64,000 nt of DNA from Actinomycetota bacterium (GTDB taxonomy: Bacteria; Actinomycetota; Actinomycetes; Mycobacteriales; Mycobacteriaceae): positions 124,001-188,000 of the forward strand of contig JAFDWN010000008.1 of NCBI GenBank assembly GCA_018268465.1. The letters are read 5' to 3'. Both the position numbers and the translations under genes were made by a program. Below the pieces are notes generated by a model. The model was not told the DNA's origin. It ran no database searches and was given only the letters and a program-made list of their open reading frames with translations. This document shows, one piece after another, positions 49,792 through 61,306 of the stretch (the first letter of the stretch is position 1; every line of letters starts with the position of its first letter).

Positions 49792-50526
49792 GTGCTGGGT
49801 TTACCCGACCACGTGCGGGCCTGCCTGTTCGACCTCGACGGGGTGCTGACGGATACCGCCAGCGTGCACACCGCGGCCTGGAAGGCGATGTTCGACGACT
49901 ATCTGGCGGCCCGGGCAAAGCAGGCCGGCGGACGGTTCGTGCCGTTCGACCCGGTCGCCGACTACGGCCGCTACGTGGACGGCAAACGCCGCGACGACGG
50001 TGTCCGGGCATTCCTGGCCAGCCGGGACATCGAACTGCCCGACGGCGACCCGAGCGATCCCCCGGACACCGAGACGGTGGCCGGGCTGGGCAATCGCAAG
50101 AACGCCATGTTCCGCACCGTGTTGCACACCGACGGCGTCGCGGTGTTCGAGGGCTCCCGCCGCTACCTCACGGCCGTGCATGACGCGGGCCTGCGGGTGG
50201 CGGTGGTGTCCTCCAGCGCCAACACCCGCGAGGTGCTCGAGATCACCGGACTGGACCGCTACGTCGAACAGCGCGTCGACGGCGTCACCCTGCGGGAGGA
50301 GAACATACCGGGAAAGCCGGCACCCGATTCGTATCTGCGGGCCGCCCGGCTGCTCGACGTCCCCCCCGCGGCGGGGGCGGTGTTCGAGGACGCCCTGTCA
50401 GGGGTGGCCGCCGGTCGCGCGGGCGCCTTCGGCTATGTCGTCGGTGTCGACCGGCTCGGCCACGCCGACGAATTGCGCCGGTACGGCGCGGACGTCGTCG
50501 TCAGAGATCTCGGCGAATTGATGTAG
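49792..50526 (+). CDS. HAD-family beta-phosphoglucomutase-like hydrolase
   Basis: A 244-residue HAD enzyme. The nucleophile motif [11 protein letters not shown] is near residue 12. Motif II SSSANT and [12 protein letters not shown] with the conserved Lys follow, then the acidic pair in [12 protein letters not shown]. It is similar to Rv3400. With the adjacent GH65 enzyme it probably isomerises beta-glucose-1-phosphate released from a disaccharide. The GTG start at 49792 is the first in-frame start that agrees with the family N-terminus; an upstream TTG would overlap guaA. Confidence 0.85.
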   Translation: MLGLPDHVRACLFDLDGVLTDTASVHTAAWKAMFDDYLAARAKQAGGRFVPFDPVADYGRYVDGKRRDDGVRAFLASRDIELPDGDPSDPPDTETVAGLGNRKNAMFRTVLHTDGVAVFEGSRRYLTAVHDAGLRVAVVSSSANTREVLEITGLDRYVEQRVDGVTLREENIPGKPAPDSYLRAARLLDVPPAAGAVFEDALSGVAAGRAGAFGYVVGVDRLGHADELRRYGADVVVRDLGELM

Positions 50527-50543
50527 GTGGTGGTGCAGACCCG

Positions 50544-52910
50544 ATGATGATCACCCACGAATCGTTTCCGGTGGAGCCGTGGCAGATCCGGGAGACCCGG
50601 CTCGAGCTGGGCGTGCTGGCGCAGTCGGAGTCGCTGTTCGCGCTGGCCAACGGACACATCGGGTTACGCGGCAACCTCGACGAGGGCGAACCCCACAGTC
50701 TGCCCGGCACCTATCTCGGCTCCTTCTACGAGACACGGCCGCTCCCCTACGCCGAGGCCGGCTTCGGCTATCCGGAGGCGGGCCAGACCGTCGTCGACGT
50801 CACCAACGGCAAGATCATCCGGTTACTCGTCGACGACGAGCCGTTCGATGTGCGCTACGGCGAACTACTCGGCCACGAACGGGTTCTCGACCTTCGCACC
50901 GGGACGCTGACCCGAGACGCGCACTGGCGCTCACCGGCGGGCAAACAGGTCAAGGTGGTCTCGACGCGGCTGGTGTCCCTGTCGCATCGCAGTGTGGCCG
51001 CCATCGAGTACCTGGTCGAGGCGGTCGACGAATTCGTCCGCCTCACAGTTCAATCCGAACTGGTGACCAACGAGGACCAGCCCCACACCTCCGCCGACCC
51101 CAGAGTCGCCGCGGCACTGACCAATCCGCTGCAGGCCGTGCACCACGAGCACACGGGGCACGGAGCACTGCTCGTGCACCGCACCCGGGGCAGCGGACTG
51201 ATGATGGCCGCGGCGATGGACCATGAGGTCGAGGTGCCCGGCCGCGTCGACATCACCACCGAGGCGCGCGACGACCTGGCGCGCACGACGGTTATCTGCG
51301 GTCTGCGCCCCGGGCAGCGGCTGCGCATCGTGAAATACCTCGCCTACGGCTGGTCGAGCCTGCGCTCCCGGCCCGCGCTGCGCGACCAGGCGGCCGGCGC
51401 GCTGGCCGCCGCGCGCTACAGCGGCTGGCAGGGTCTGCTCGACGCGCAGCGCGACTACCTCGACGAATTCTGGGACAGCGCCGACGTCGAGGTGGAAGGC
51501 GACCCCGACTGTCAGCAGGCGGTCCGGTTCGGGCTGTTCCACGTGCTGCAGGCCAGTGCCCGTGCCGAACGCCGCGCGATCTCCGCCAAAGGGCTCACCG
51601 GCACCGGCTACGACGGCCACGCGTTCTGGGACACCGAGGGTTTCGTGCTTCCCGTACTGACCTACACCCTGCCCTCGGCCGCCGCGGACGCCCTGCGCTG
51701 GCGCGCGTCGACACTCGACCTCGCCAAGGAGCGGGCCGGCCAACTCGACCTGGCCGGGGCGAGCTTCCCCTGGCGCACGATCCGTGGCGAGGAGTGTTCG
51801 GCCTACTGGCCGGCAGGCACCGCGGCGTGGCACGTCAACGCCGACATCGCCATGGCGTTCGAGCGATACCGGATCGTCACCGGTGACGACTCCCTGGAAC
51901 TGGAGTGCGGGATGTCGGTGCTGGTGGAGACCGCCCGGCTGTGGATGTCGCTGGGCCACCACGACCGCCACGGGGTGTGGCACCTGGATTGCGTGACCGG
52001 ACCCGACGAGTACACCGGTGTGGTCCGCGACAACGTGTTCACGAATCTGATGGCGGCGCACAATCTCCGGGTGGCCGCCGAGGCCTGTACCCGCAACGCC
52101 GAGGCCGCCTACGAGATGGGAGTGACCACCGAGGAGACCGCGGCCTGGCGTGCGGCCGCCGACGCGGTGCACATCCCCTATGACACCGAGTTGGGTGTGC
52201 ACCCGCAGTGTGAGGGGTTCACCACCTTCGCCGAGTGGGACTTCTCGGCCAACACCCGCTATCCGCTGCTGCTGCACGAACCGTACGTCCGGCTCTACCC
52301 CGCGCAGGTGCTCAAACAGGCCGACCTCGTGCTGGCGATGCACTGGCAGAGCCATGCGTTCACCGACGAGCAGAAGGCGCGCAACGTCGACTACTACGAG
52401 CGGCGCACCACCCGCGACTCGTCGTTGTCGGCGTGCACGCAGGCGGTGATGTGCGCCGAGGTCGGGCATTTGGAGCTGGCGCACGACTACACCTACGAGG
52501 CCGCCATGATCGATCTGCGCGATCTGCACTCCAATACCCGCGACGGTCTGCACATGGCATCGCTGGCCGGTGCCTGGACGGCACTCGTGGCGGGTTTCGG
52601 CGGCCTGCGCGACGACGAATCGGTGCTGGCCCTGGATCCGCACCTGCCAGCGGGTATCTCCCGGCTGCGATTCCGGTTGCGCTGGAGGAACTTCCGGTTG
52701 ACGGTGGACGCCGACCACGACACCGTCACCTACACCCTGCGCGACGGTCCCGACGGGGAGTTGACCATCCGGCACGCCGGACACGACCTGACGATGCGCA
52801 CCGGTTCGGCGGCGACGAAACCGATCAGGCGCCGCACTCCCCTGCTGCCCCCGCCGCAGCAGCCGGCGGGCCGTGAGCCGGCCCGGCGGCGGGTCAGCCT
52901 GCCGAACTGA
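50544..52910 (+). CDS. Glycoside hydrolase family 65 disaccharide phosphorylase
   Basis: A 788-residue GH65 enzyme (trehalose/kojibiose phosphorylase type), similar to Rv3401. The N-terminal beta-sandwich (~1-280) is followed by the (alpha/alpha)6 barrel with GPDEYTG, in which Glu489 is the general acid, and WHVNADIAMAFERY. Phosphate-binding residues lie near HSFTDEQKARNVDYYE-type sequence. It cleaves a glucose disaccharide with phosphate, handing glucose-1-phosphate to the HAD mutase 17 bp upstream. Its 3' end overlaps the convergent choD by 17 bp. Confidence 0.9.
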   Translation: MMITHESFPVEPWQIRETRLELGVLAQSESLFALANGHIGLRGNLDEGEPHSLPGTYLGSFYETRPLPYAEAGFGYPEAGQTVVDVTNGKIIRLLVDDEPFDVRYGELLGHERVLDLRTGTLTRDAHWRSPAGKQVKVVSTRLVSLSHRSVAAIEYLVEAVDEFVRLTVQSELVTNEDQPHTSADPRVAAALTNPLQAVHHEHTGHGALLVHRTRGSGLMMAAAMDHEVEVPGRVDITTEARDDLARTTVICGLRPGQRLRIVKYLAYGWSSLRSRPALRDQAAGALAAARYSGWQGLLDAQRDYLDEFWDSADVEVEGDPDCQQAVRFGLFHVLQASARAERRAISAKGLTGTGYDGHAFWDTEGFVLPVLTYTLPSAAADALRWRASTLDLAKERAGQLDLAGASFPWRTIRGEECSAYWPAGTAAWHVNADIAMAFERYRIVTGDDSLELECGMSVLVETARLWMSLGHHDRHGVWHLDCVTGPDEYTGVVRDNVFTNLMAAHNLRVAAEACTRNAEAAYEMGVTTEETAAWRAAADAVHIPYDTELGVHPQCEGFTTFAEWDFSANTRYPLLLHEPYVRLYPAQVLKQADLVLAMHWQSHAFTDEQKARNVDYYERRTTRDSSLSACTQAVMCAEVGHLELAHDYTYEAAMIDLRDLHSNTRDGLHMASLAGAWTALVAGFGGLRDDESVLALDPHLPAGISRLRFRLRWRNFRLTVDADHDTVTYTLRDGPDGELTIRHAGHDLTMRTGSAATKPIRRRTPLLPPPQQPAGREPARRRVSLPN

Positions 52911-54624
52911 CCGGGCCGCGCACCCCGAGCGCCGCCGGCGCGCCCGCGGGCACGACGGGATGCTGCGGCGGGATCGCCGCCAGCCGGCGGTAGGGCTCGC
53001 CCTGCCGCGGACGCAGGTCCTGCTCGCCCTTGTTGGGCCACAGCGACGCCGCACGCTCGGCCTGCGCGGTGATCGAAAGTGACGGATTGACACCGAGATT
53101 GGCCGAGATCGCGGCGCCGTCCATGACGTGCAGCGTGGGGTAGCCGTACACCCGCTGATACGGATCGATGACGCCGTGCTCGGGACCGTCGCCGATCGCC
53201 GCACCGCCGAGGAAGTGTGCCGTGAGCGGGATGTTGAACAGTTCACCCCAGGTCCCGCCCGCGACACCGTCGATCTTCGCCGCGATGCGGCGGGTGACCT
53301 CGTTGCCGACGGGGATCCAGGTGGGGTTGGGCTGTCCGTGCCCCTGCTTACTGGTCATCCGGCGACGACCGAACCTGCCGCGGGAGGTGAAGGTGGTGAT
53401 CGAGTTGTCCAGATGCTGCATCACCAGGGCGATCATGGTCCGTTCACTCCAGCGCCGCGGGTTGAGCAGGCGCACGGTGCCCCGCGGATCCTGTCCGGCG
53501 TTGTGGAACAGTTGTTTCCAGCGCGGGACGTCGGAGCCGCCGGGTCCGGTGCCGTCGGTCATCAGGGTCTGCAACAGCCCCATGGCATTGGAGCCCTTGC
53601 CGTAGCGGACCGGCTCGATGTGGGTGTCGGGAGTGGGATGGATCGACGACGTGATCGCCACACCGTGGGTCAGATCGAGGTCGGCTGCCACCTTGAGCCG
53701 CCCCGCACCGACGATCGATTCGGAGTTGGTGCGCGTCAGGACGCCGAGGCGATCGGACAGCGCGGGGAGCCGCCCGCCGTCGCGCATGGCGAACAGCAGC
53801 TTCTGGGTGCCGAATGTGCCTGCGGCAAGCACCAGTTCGGTGGCCGTGTAGGTGCGTGGCCGTCGGCGCACCCAGCGACCCGTGCGCACGGTGTGCACCC
53901 GCCACAGCCCGTCGGGGCCTTGGTCGAATCCGGTGACCGTCGTCATCGGAAGCACTTCGGCGCCTGCCTTTTCCGCGAGTCCGAGGTAATTCTTCACCAG
54001 GGTGTTCTTGGCCCCGTAGCGGCATCCCGTCATGCACGACCCGCATTCGAGGCAGCCCGTACGCGCGGGCCCGGCACCGCCGAAGTAGGGGTCGGGCACG
54101 GTGACACCCGGCGCCTTGCGGCCGTCGGGGCCGAAGAACACGCCGACCGGTGTGGGGACGAACGTGTCGCCGACCCCCATGTCGTCGGCGACCTCCTTGA
54201 CGATGCGGTCGGCGTCGGTGAAGGTCGGGTTCATCACCACGCCGAGCATTCGCCGCGCCTGGTCGTAGTGCGGCATCAACTCGTCGCGCCAGTCGGTGAT
54301 ATGCGACCACTGCCGGTCGGCGAAGAACGGCTCCGGCGGCACGTAGAGGGTGTTGGCGTAGTTGAGCGAGCCGCCGCCCACGCCCGCGCCGGCCAGGATC
54401 ATGACGTTGCGCAGCAGGTGGATCCGCTGGATGCCGTACATACCCAGGCGGGGCGCCCACAGAAACTTGCGCAGGTTCCACGAGGTCTTGGCGAAGTCTT
54501 CGTCGGCGAAGCGCCGTCCCGCCTCCACGACGCCGACGCGGTAGCCCTTCTCGGTGAGCCTCAGCGCGCTGACACTGCCCCCGAATCCCGAACCGATGAT
54601 CATGACGTCGTAGTCAGGCTTCAT
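52894..54624 (-). CDS. choD: ChoD, GMC-type cholesterol oxidase-like flavoprotein
   Basis: A 576-residue FAD enzyme. MKPDYDVMIIGSGFGGSVSALRL gives the dinucleotide-binding GxGxxG at the N-terminus. AGAGVGGGSLNYANTLY is the second FAD segment. CLECGSCMTGCRYGAKNTL contains a four-Cys cluster seen in this subfamily, and DGAAISANLGVNPSLSITA is the C-terminal GMC signature. It is closely similar to Rv3409c. Its true substrate in mycobacteria is uncertain, because true cholesterol oxidation here is usually done by other enzymes. Confidence 0.92.
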   Translation of the reverse strand: MKPDYDVMIIGSGFGGSVSALRLTEKGYRVGVVEAGRRFADEDFAKTSWNLRKFLWAPRLGMYGIQRIHLLRNVMILAGAGVGGGSLNYANTLYVPPEPFFADRQWSHITDWRDELMPHYDQARRMLGVVMNPTFTDADRIVKEVADDMGVGDTFVPTPVGVFFGPDGRKAPGVTVPDPYFGGAGPARTGCLECGSCMTGCRYGAKNTLVKNYLGLAEKAGAEVLPMTTVTGFDQGPDGLWRVHTVRTGRWVRRRPRTYTATELVLAAGTFGTQKLLFAMRDGGRLPALSDRLGVLTRTNSESIVGAGRLKVAADLDLTHGVAITSSIHPTPDTHIEPVRYGKGSNAMGLLQTLMTDGTGPGGSDVPRWKQLFHNAGQDPRGTVRLLNPRRWSERTMIALVMQHLDNSITTFTSRGRFGRRRMTSKQGHGQPNPTWIPVGNEVTRRIAAKIDGVAGGTWGELFNIPLTAHFLGGAAIGDGPEHGVIDPYQRVYGYPTLHVMDGAAISANLGVNPSLSITAQAERAASLWPNKGEQDLRPRQGEPYRRLAAIPPQHPVVPAGAPAALGVRGPVSSAG

Positions 54625-54715
54625 CGGCTCAGTATGGACTTACTCACGGGTAACTTTCTAGACAGGGGTGCCTAACTTGTAAAGTGCGGAAGTGACGGCG
54701 GTCACAATTGCACGG

Positions 54716-55105
54716 TCAACCCGCGTGACGGGCAATCTGGATGAGGTTGCCGCAGGTGTCGTCGAAAACCGCGGTGGTGACCGGACCCATGTCGGTGGGC
54801 GCCTGGGTGAATCGGACGCCGAGCGCCGTGAGCCGCTCGAATTCCGCGACGACGTCGTCGACGGCGAACGAGGTGAACGGTATGCCGTCGGCGACCAGCG
54901 CCTCTTTGAACGGCTTCGCCGCCGGATGCTCGTCGGGTTCGAGGACGATTTCCACACCCTGCGGCTCCTCCGGCGACACCACGGTGATCCACCGGAACTG
55001 CCCCATCGGGATGTCGTTCTTCTGCCGGAATCCGAGGACCTCGGTATAGAACCGCAACGCCTTGTCCTGGTCGTCCACGAGCACGCTGGTCAGGTTGATT
55101 CTCAT
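54716..55105 (-). CDS. VOC (glyoxalase/dioxygenase superfamily) protein
   Basis: A 129-residue single vicinal-oxygen-chelate domain: MRINLTSVLVDDQDKALRFYTEVLGF...QFRWITVVSPEE and FDDTCGNLIQIARHAG. It probably binds a metal and a small ligand. The ATG at 55105 follows GGGGGAGG. The frame is open upstream, where it encodes the end of an ArsR-like regulator (see 55106-55265), so the two were once an operon or are now fused without a start. Confidence 0.85.
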   Translation of the reverse strand: MRINLTSVLVDDQDKALRFYTEVLGFRQKNDIPMGQFRWITVVSPEEPQGVEIVLEPDEHPAAKPFKEALVADGIPFTSFAVDDVVAEFERLTALGVRFTQAPTDMGPVTTAVFDDTCGNLIQIARHAG

Positions 55106-55265
55106 GGTGGTGCCTCCCCCGCCGGCGCCATGGCCGCCGGCATCCGATTCGGCCTTCCTGAGCCACCGCTCGACGATCGGTTCGAGCGGCGCGGTGTTGA
55201 TGTGATGGAACTTGTAGCGGCCGGCCCGCCGGGTCTCGACCAGAGCCGCTCGGTCAGTCGCCGAC
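55106..55265 (-). pseudogene. C-terminal remnant of an ArsR-family regulator
   Basis: Reading leftwards in frame with the VOC gene, these codons give ALVETRRAGRYKFHHINTAP followed by LEPIVERWL and a Gly-rich tail. This is the wing and C-terminal helix of ArsR-type regulators that often precede VOC or AHSA1 genes. Its N-terminal helix-turn-helix is missing: the frame opens only where guaB3 ends (55254) and has no start codon. A deletion joining guaB3 to the regulator's 3' end explains it. Confidence 0.7.
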
Positions 55266-56414
55266 GGTCAGGCCGACCTTCTGGAATTCCTTGAGATCGC
55301 AGTACCCCGCCTTGGCCATCGCCCGGCGCAGGCCACCCACGAGGTTCAGCGAGCCGAACGGGTCGTCGGACGGCCCGTTGAGCACCTGCTCCAACGACGG
55401 CCGTTCACCATGGGCGACCTGCAGCAGTGCACCGCGGGGCAACGACGGGTGCGCGGCCGCGGCCGGCCAGAACCAGCCGCCGCCCATCGCCTCGGCGGAC
55501 ACCGCCAGCGGCGTGCCGAGCACCACTGCGTCGGCGCCGCAGGCGATCGCCTTCGCCAGCCCACCCGAGGTGTGGATGTCGCCGTCGGCGAGGACGTGCA
55601 CGTAGCGCCCGCCCGTCTCGTCGAGGTACTCGCGGCGGGCGGCGGCGGCGTCGGCGATCGCCGTGGCCATCGGCACGCTGATCCCCAACACCTCGTCGCT
55701 GGTGGTGACACCGCGGGTCGAACCGTAACCCACGATCACACCGGCGGCCCCGGTGCGCATCAGATGCAGCGCCGTGCGGTGGTCGAGCACCCCGCCGGCG
55801 ACCACCGGCACATCCAGGTTGGCGATGAACGTCTTGAGATTGAGCGGTTCACCGGTGCCGTCGCGGCCCTGCGCGACGCGTTCGGCGGAGATGATGGTGC
55901 CCTGGATGACCAGCAGGTCGATCCCGGCGGCGACCAGCGCTGGCGTCAGCGCCTGCGCATTCTGCGGGCTGACGCGCACGGCGGTGGTCACCCCGGCGTC
56001 GCGGATGCGGGCGACTGCCGCCCCCAGCAGGTCGGGGTTCAGCGGAGCGGCATGCAGTTGCTGCAGCAGCCGGATCGCCGCCTTGGTCGCGTGGTGGGCT
56101 TCGGGTTCCTTCCCCGCGACCTCGACGACCTGGGCGATCTTGGCTTCGACGTCGGCGTGCCTGCCGATCAGCCCCTCGCCGTTGAGCACACCGAGACCGC
56201 CGAGGCGGCCCAGTTCGATCGCGAACTCCGGCGACACCAGCGCATCCGTCGGATGCGCCACGACCGGGATCTCCAACCGGTAGGCATCCAACTGCCAGGC
56301 GGTCGACACATCCTTGGACGAGCGAGTGCGCCGCGACGGGACGATATTGATGTCGGCGAGTTCGTAGGTGCGACGGGCGGTGCGGCCCATCCCGATCTCG
56401 ACCATGTCACGCAT
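55254..56414 (-). CDS. guaB3: GuaB3, IMP dehydrogenase-family protein
   Basis: A 386-residue TIM-barrel protein of the IMPDH/GMP reductase family, similar to Rv3410c. TARRTYELADINIVPSRRTRSSKDVSTAWQLDAY opens it; it lacks CBS domains. The usual active-site Cys loop (GSICTTR) is not visible, so IMPDH activity is doubtful. GGVLDHRTALHLMRTGAAGVIVGYGS binds the phosphate. I take ATG 56414 (MRDMVEIG) after GGAG; TTG 56420 and ATG 56405 are alternatives. It is co-directional with guaB2, 73 bp downstream. Confidence 0.92.
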   Translation of the reverse strand: MRDMVEIGMGRTARRTYELADINIVPSRRTRSSKDVSTAWQLDAYRLEIPVVAHPTDALVSPEFAIELGRLGGLGVLNGEGLIGRHADVEAKIAQVVEVAGKEPEAHHATKAAIRLLQQLHAAPLNPDLLGAAVARIRDAGVTTAVRVSPQNAQALTPALVAAGIDLLVIQGTIISAERVAQGRDGTGEPLNLKTFIANLDVPVVAGGVLDHRTALHLMRTGAAGVIVGYGSTRGVTTSDEVLGISVPMATAIADAAAARREYLDETGGRYVHVLADGDIHTSGGLAKAIACGADAVVLGTPLAVSAEAMGGGWFWPAAAAHPSLPRGALLQVAHGERPSLEQVLNGPSDDPFGSLNLVGGLRRAMAKAGYCDLKEFQKVGLTVGD

Positions 56415-56426
56415 GCTCAACTCCGG

Positions 56427-56487
56427 TTCTCTTCGCGCAAGCGGCTCATCGGGCCCTATTCTCTTCGCGCAAGCGGCTCATCGGGCC

Positions 56488-56490
<3 letters not shown>
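56427..56490. repeat. Perfect 32-bp tandem duplication between guaB2 and guaB3
   Basis: Bases 56427-56458 and 56459-56490 are identical (TTCTCTTCGCGCAAGCGGCT...GGGCCCTA). The unit includes the guaB2 stop codon (56488-56490), so the duplicated sequence is the gene end plus 29 bp. It makes up most of the guaB2-guaB3 spacer. Confidence 0.95.
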
Positions 56491-58593
<2,103 letters not shown>

Positions 58594-58603
58594 GCTCCAC
58601 GGC

Positions 58604-59845
58604 TCACTGCCCTTCTGATTCCTGCCCTTCTGGTTCCCCGGCACCCACGCCGCCCGGCATGGGCACGACCATGATCGTCGTCGTGGTTGCGGGAATTGAG
58701 ATCGAGGTCGGTCCCCCGGCCGGCCCGCGCGTCTCGGTTTCCTGAACCTCCGGCTCCTGCCGCCCCACGCGGGCCGGTGCCGACGTCGACCCCTCGACGA
58801 CGTCGCCCGGCTGGTCCGCGCCGGACGCGGGTGCCCCCGGTACCGCGGCCGCGTTGGTGGTGGTGGTTGTTGTTGTGGTGGTCGTCTTTGTCGTGGTGGT
58901 GGTGGTGGTCGTCGGCGGTGTGGTCGTCGTGGTGGCGGTCGTGGTCGTCGTCGTGGCCGGCTGGGTCGTCGTGGTGGTCGGCTGGGTCGTCGTCGTGGGC
59001 GCCACGGTGGTCGTGGTGGTGTCCGACGGCGCCGGCTCGGCGGCGCTGGTCGGCGAGGTCGTCTCCGTCGGGGCCGACGGAGACGTGGTGGCGTCCGTCG
59101 CCGTGGTCGCCGTGGTCGCCGTATCGGTGGGCGAGGTCGGCGACGTTTCCGGACCGCTCGAACCCGGTGTCGTCGACGTCTCCGTCGGCGCCACCACGGC
59201 CGGGATCTCGGGCAGGGTGGCCGGCGGTGCGTCGGGGGGGACCGTCGCGTTGGGATCGCGCGACTCGACCTTCACCGACAGCTGCTGCCACTGGTCGACG
59301 AGCTGTTGTTGGCGCCCGGCGTCGGTGACGTCGCGAACGGTGGTGGTGATCGTGTTCAGCTTGTCCTGGGCGGCGTCCCACTGGCCCTCGTCGATCAGCT
59401 GCTGGACCTGGGCGAGTTCGGTCTGCGCGGCCAGCACCACCGCGTCGTCGCGGGTGACCTGCTGCTCGCCGAAGAGCATCGTGCGCAGCCCGTACAGCGC
59501 ATCGCCGGGGCCCGCGCCGTACACGACGGTGCCGAAGCCCCCCAGACACAGCGCCGCCGCGGCCACCGAACCGATGACGGCCATGGGAAACCGGGGACGC
59601 TTGCGGGTGCTGACGGCCCGGTCCAGTGCCGCGATCGCGTCATTCTGGGTCGCCACACCGCTGACCGGCGGTCTGCGCACCTCGTCGCGCCAGCCGGCGA
59701 ACAACTGGGCGAGTTCAGCCTCGGCCGGATCGGTCGAATAGACCGGCTGCTCGAAGGCCAAGGCGTCCAGGAAGCGATCGGTGCGGTTGACGTCGTTGAG
59801 CGACGGATCACCGCCGTTGGCCGTCCATCGTCCGAAGTCAGGCAT
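58604..59845 (-). CDS. rsdA: RsdA, anti-sigma-D factor with long Thr-rich tail
   Basis: A 413-residue membrane anti-sigma factor. The N-terminal sigma-binding segment (DVNRTDRFLDALAFEQPVYSTDPAEAELAQLFAGWRDEVRRPP, ~17-60) precedes one membrane helix (about 88-110). A helical extracytoplasmic part to ~205 and a very long Thr/Pro-rich tail follow, with poly-Thr runs near 285-330. M. tuberculosis RsdA is about 299 residues, so the tail is expanded here. It overlaps the end of sigD by 8 bp. Release of SigD is through proteolysis of RsdA. Confidence 0.9.
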   Translation of the reverse strand: MPDFGRWTANGGDPSLNDVNRTDRFLDALAFEQPVYSTDPAEAELAQLFAGWRDEVRRPPVSGVATQNDAIAALDRAVSTRKRPRFPMAVIGSVAAAALCLGGFGTVVYGAGPGDALYGLRTMLFGEQQVTRDDAVVLAAQTELAQVQQLIDEGQWDAAQDKLNTITTTVRDVTDAGRQQQLVDQWQQLSVKVESRDPNATVPPDAPPATLPEIPAVVAPTETSTTPGSSGPETSPTSPTDTATTATTATDATTSPSAPTETTSPTSAAEPAPSDTTTTTVAPTTTTQPTTTTTQPATTTTTTATTTTTPPTTTTTTTTKTTTTTTTTTTNAAAVPGAPASGADQPGDVVEGSTSAPARVGRQEPEVQETETRGPAGGPTSISIPATTTTIMVVPMPGGVGAGEPEGQESEGQ

Positions 59846-60416
59846 GGTCGTGCCCCGTCGCGATGATCTCGGCCTTCAACCGTGCCAGCGCGCGATGCTG
59901 CGCGACCCGCACCGCACCCGCCGTGCTCCCCACGGCCTCGGCGGTCTCCTCGGCGCTCATCCCGACGACCACGCGCAGGATCAGGATCTCCCGCTGTTTC
60001 TCGGGAAGGATCTGCAGCAGTTTGTTCATCCGCGCCGACGCCTCGGCTTCCACGGCCAACTGCTCCGGACCCGCCTCCACCGAGAACCGTTCCGGCACCG
60101 AGTCGGTCGGATCGGCCCGGTTCCTGCCGGCGGCGCGGTGCGCGTCAGCAACCTTGTGCGCGGCGATGCCGTATACGAAGGCCAGGAACGGTCGTCCCTG
60201 ATCCCGGTAACGCGGCAGCGCCGTAATGGCGGCCAAGCACACCTCCTGCGCGATGTCATCCGCTGATAGACCACTTCGTTCCGCCGTGCCGATCCTGGCC
60301 CGGCAATATCGGACGACGATCGGGCGGATGGTCTCCAGCACCTCCCGGAGCGCATCTCGGCTGCCTGCCACAGCTTCAGCAACGACAGCATCGAGACGTT
60401 CTCCCGAAATTGTCAT
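59838..60416 (-). CDS. sigD: ECF sigma factor SigD
   Basis: A 192-residue sigma factor. Region 2 (VRYCRARIGTAERSGLSADDIAQEVCLAAITALPRYRDQGRPFLAFVYGIAAHKVADAHR, ~35-95) is followed by a short linker and region 4 (LLQILPEKQREILILRVVVGMSAEETAEAVGSTAGAVRVAQHRALARLKAEI, ~130-182). It is similar to Rv3414c and is coupled to its inhibitor rsdA. SigD is linked to the stringent response and stationary phase. Confidence 0.95.
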   Translation of the reverse strand: MTISGERLDAVVAEAVAGSRDALREVLETIRPIVVRYCRARIGTAERSGLSADDIAQEVCLAAITALPRYRDQGRPFLAFVYGIAAHKVADAHRAAGRNRADPTDSVPERFSVEAGPEQLAVEAEASARMNKLLQILPEKQREILILRVVVGMSAEETAEAVGSTAGAVRVAQHRALARLKAEIIATGHDHA

Positions 60417-60505
60417 CGTGGGCGGGCTCTCCAGCGTTACGAGCGGGACTCAATCCCTGCAGTGTGGTCAGCTAAACAATAACGATCCGCGAGCACGGAT
60501 CCCGG

Positions 60506-61306
60506 TCAGTGACCCCGCCACACGCCGCCCCGCCGGCGGACCGCCGCGGCCGACCCGTCGCGGATCTCACCGATCCGCGACGCCGGGTGGGCGGCACTGC
60601 CGATATCCGACAGCAGACAGGCCAGCGCCCACCGCAGCGGGATCAGCCCGAGCCGGCCTGCGGCGTCCAGTGCGGCGTCGGCGACGCGACGGGAGCGGTC
60701 ATGGGCGCCTGCGCTGCACAGCGCCGCGGCCAGCACCACCTCCGACTTGACCGCGTGGCGAGCCGACCCGAAGGAGGCGGCTGCCGCCACGGCCCGCTCG
60801 GCGTGCGTCACCGCCTGCGGACCGTCACCGCGGGCCATCGCCAGCTCCGCATCCACCCAGGCCTGCCGCACCGGCAGTCGCCCGCCCGCGGCGTCGCCGA
60901 CGATCTGCTCGCGCGCGCGGGCCAGCAACCGCGCCGACACCGCGAAACGCCCGACGCCCAGGGCGTCGGCGGCAAGACCGACGAGTGCGTCGGCCCGCGC
61001 TTCCGGATCGGTGCCCGCCGCGGCCAGCGCCCGGCCGTCCCAACCGCGGGCGACCGTGTGCCAGCCGAGCTGACGCAGGAACGACGCGCGGGTGCTGTAG
61101 GCCAGCGACACCGGCGCGGGCCCGGCGTCGCGCAGCCGGCTCAGATCGGCCAGCGCGCTGGCGTAGCGGCCCTGGCCGCCGGCGGCCACCGAGCGCAACC
61201 ACAGGTCGTGCGGCGTCCGGGCGGCCGGCAGCGGCCACCGCCCCGGGTCGTCGCCGAACGCGCAGTTCGCCAGAAGGGTTGCCGGGCGGGCGGCGGCCGT
61301 TGTCAT
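60506..61306 (-). CDS. TPR-like conserved protein (Rv3415c-like)
   Basis: A 266-residue all-helical protein made of degenerate tetratricopeptide-like repeats (GGQGRYASALADLSRLRDAG, GVGRFAVSARLLARAREQIVG, RGDGPQAVTHAERAVAAAASFG, SAGAHDRSRRVADAALDAAGRLG). No signal peptide or enzyme motif is visible. It sits upstream of sigD on the same strand, a position conserved in mycobacteria, so a role in the SigD circuit is possible but unproven. Confidence 0.8.
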   Translation of the reverse strand: MTTAAARPATLLANCAFGDDPGRWPLPAARTPHDLWLRSVAAGGQGRYASALADLSRLRDAGPAPVSLAYSTRASFLRQLGWHTVARGWDGRALAAAGTDPEARADALVGLAADALGVGRFAVSARLLARAREQIVGDAAGGRLPVRQAWVDAELAMARGDGPQAVTHAERAVAAAASFGSARHAVKSEVVLAAALCSAGAHDRSRRVADAALDAAGRLGLIPLRWALACLLSDIGSAAHPASRIGEIRDGSAAAVRRRGGVWRGH

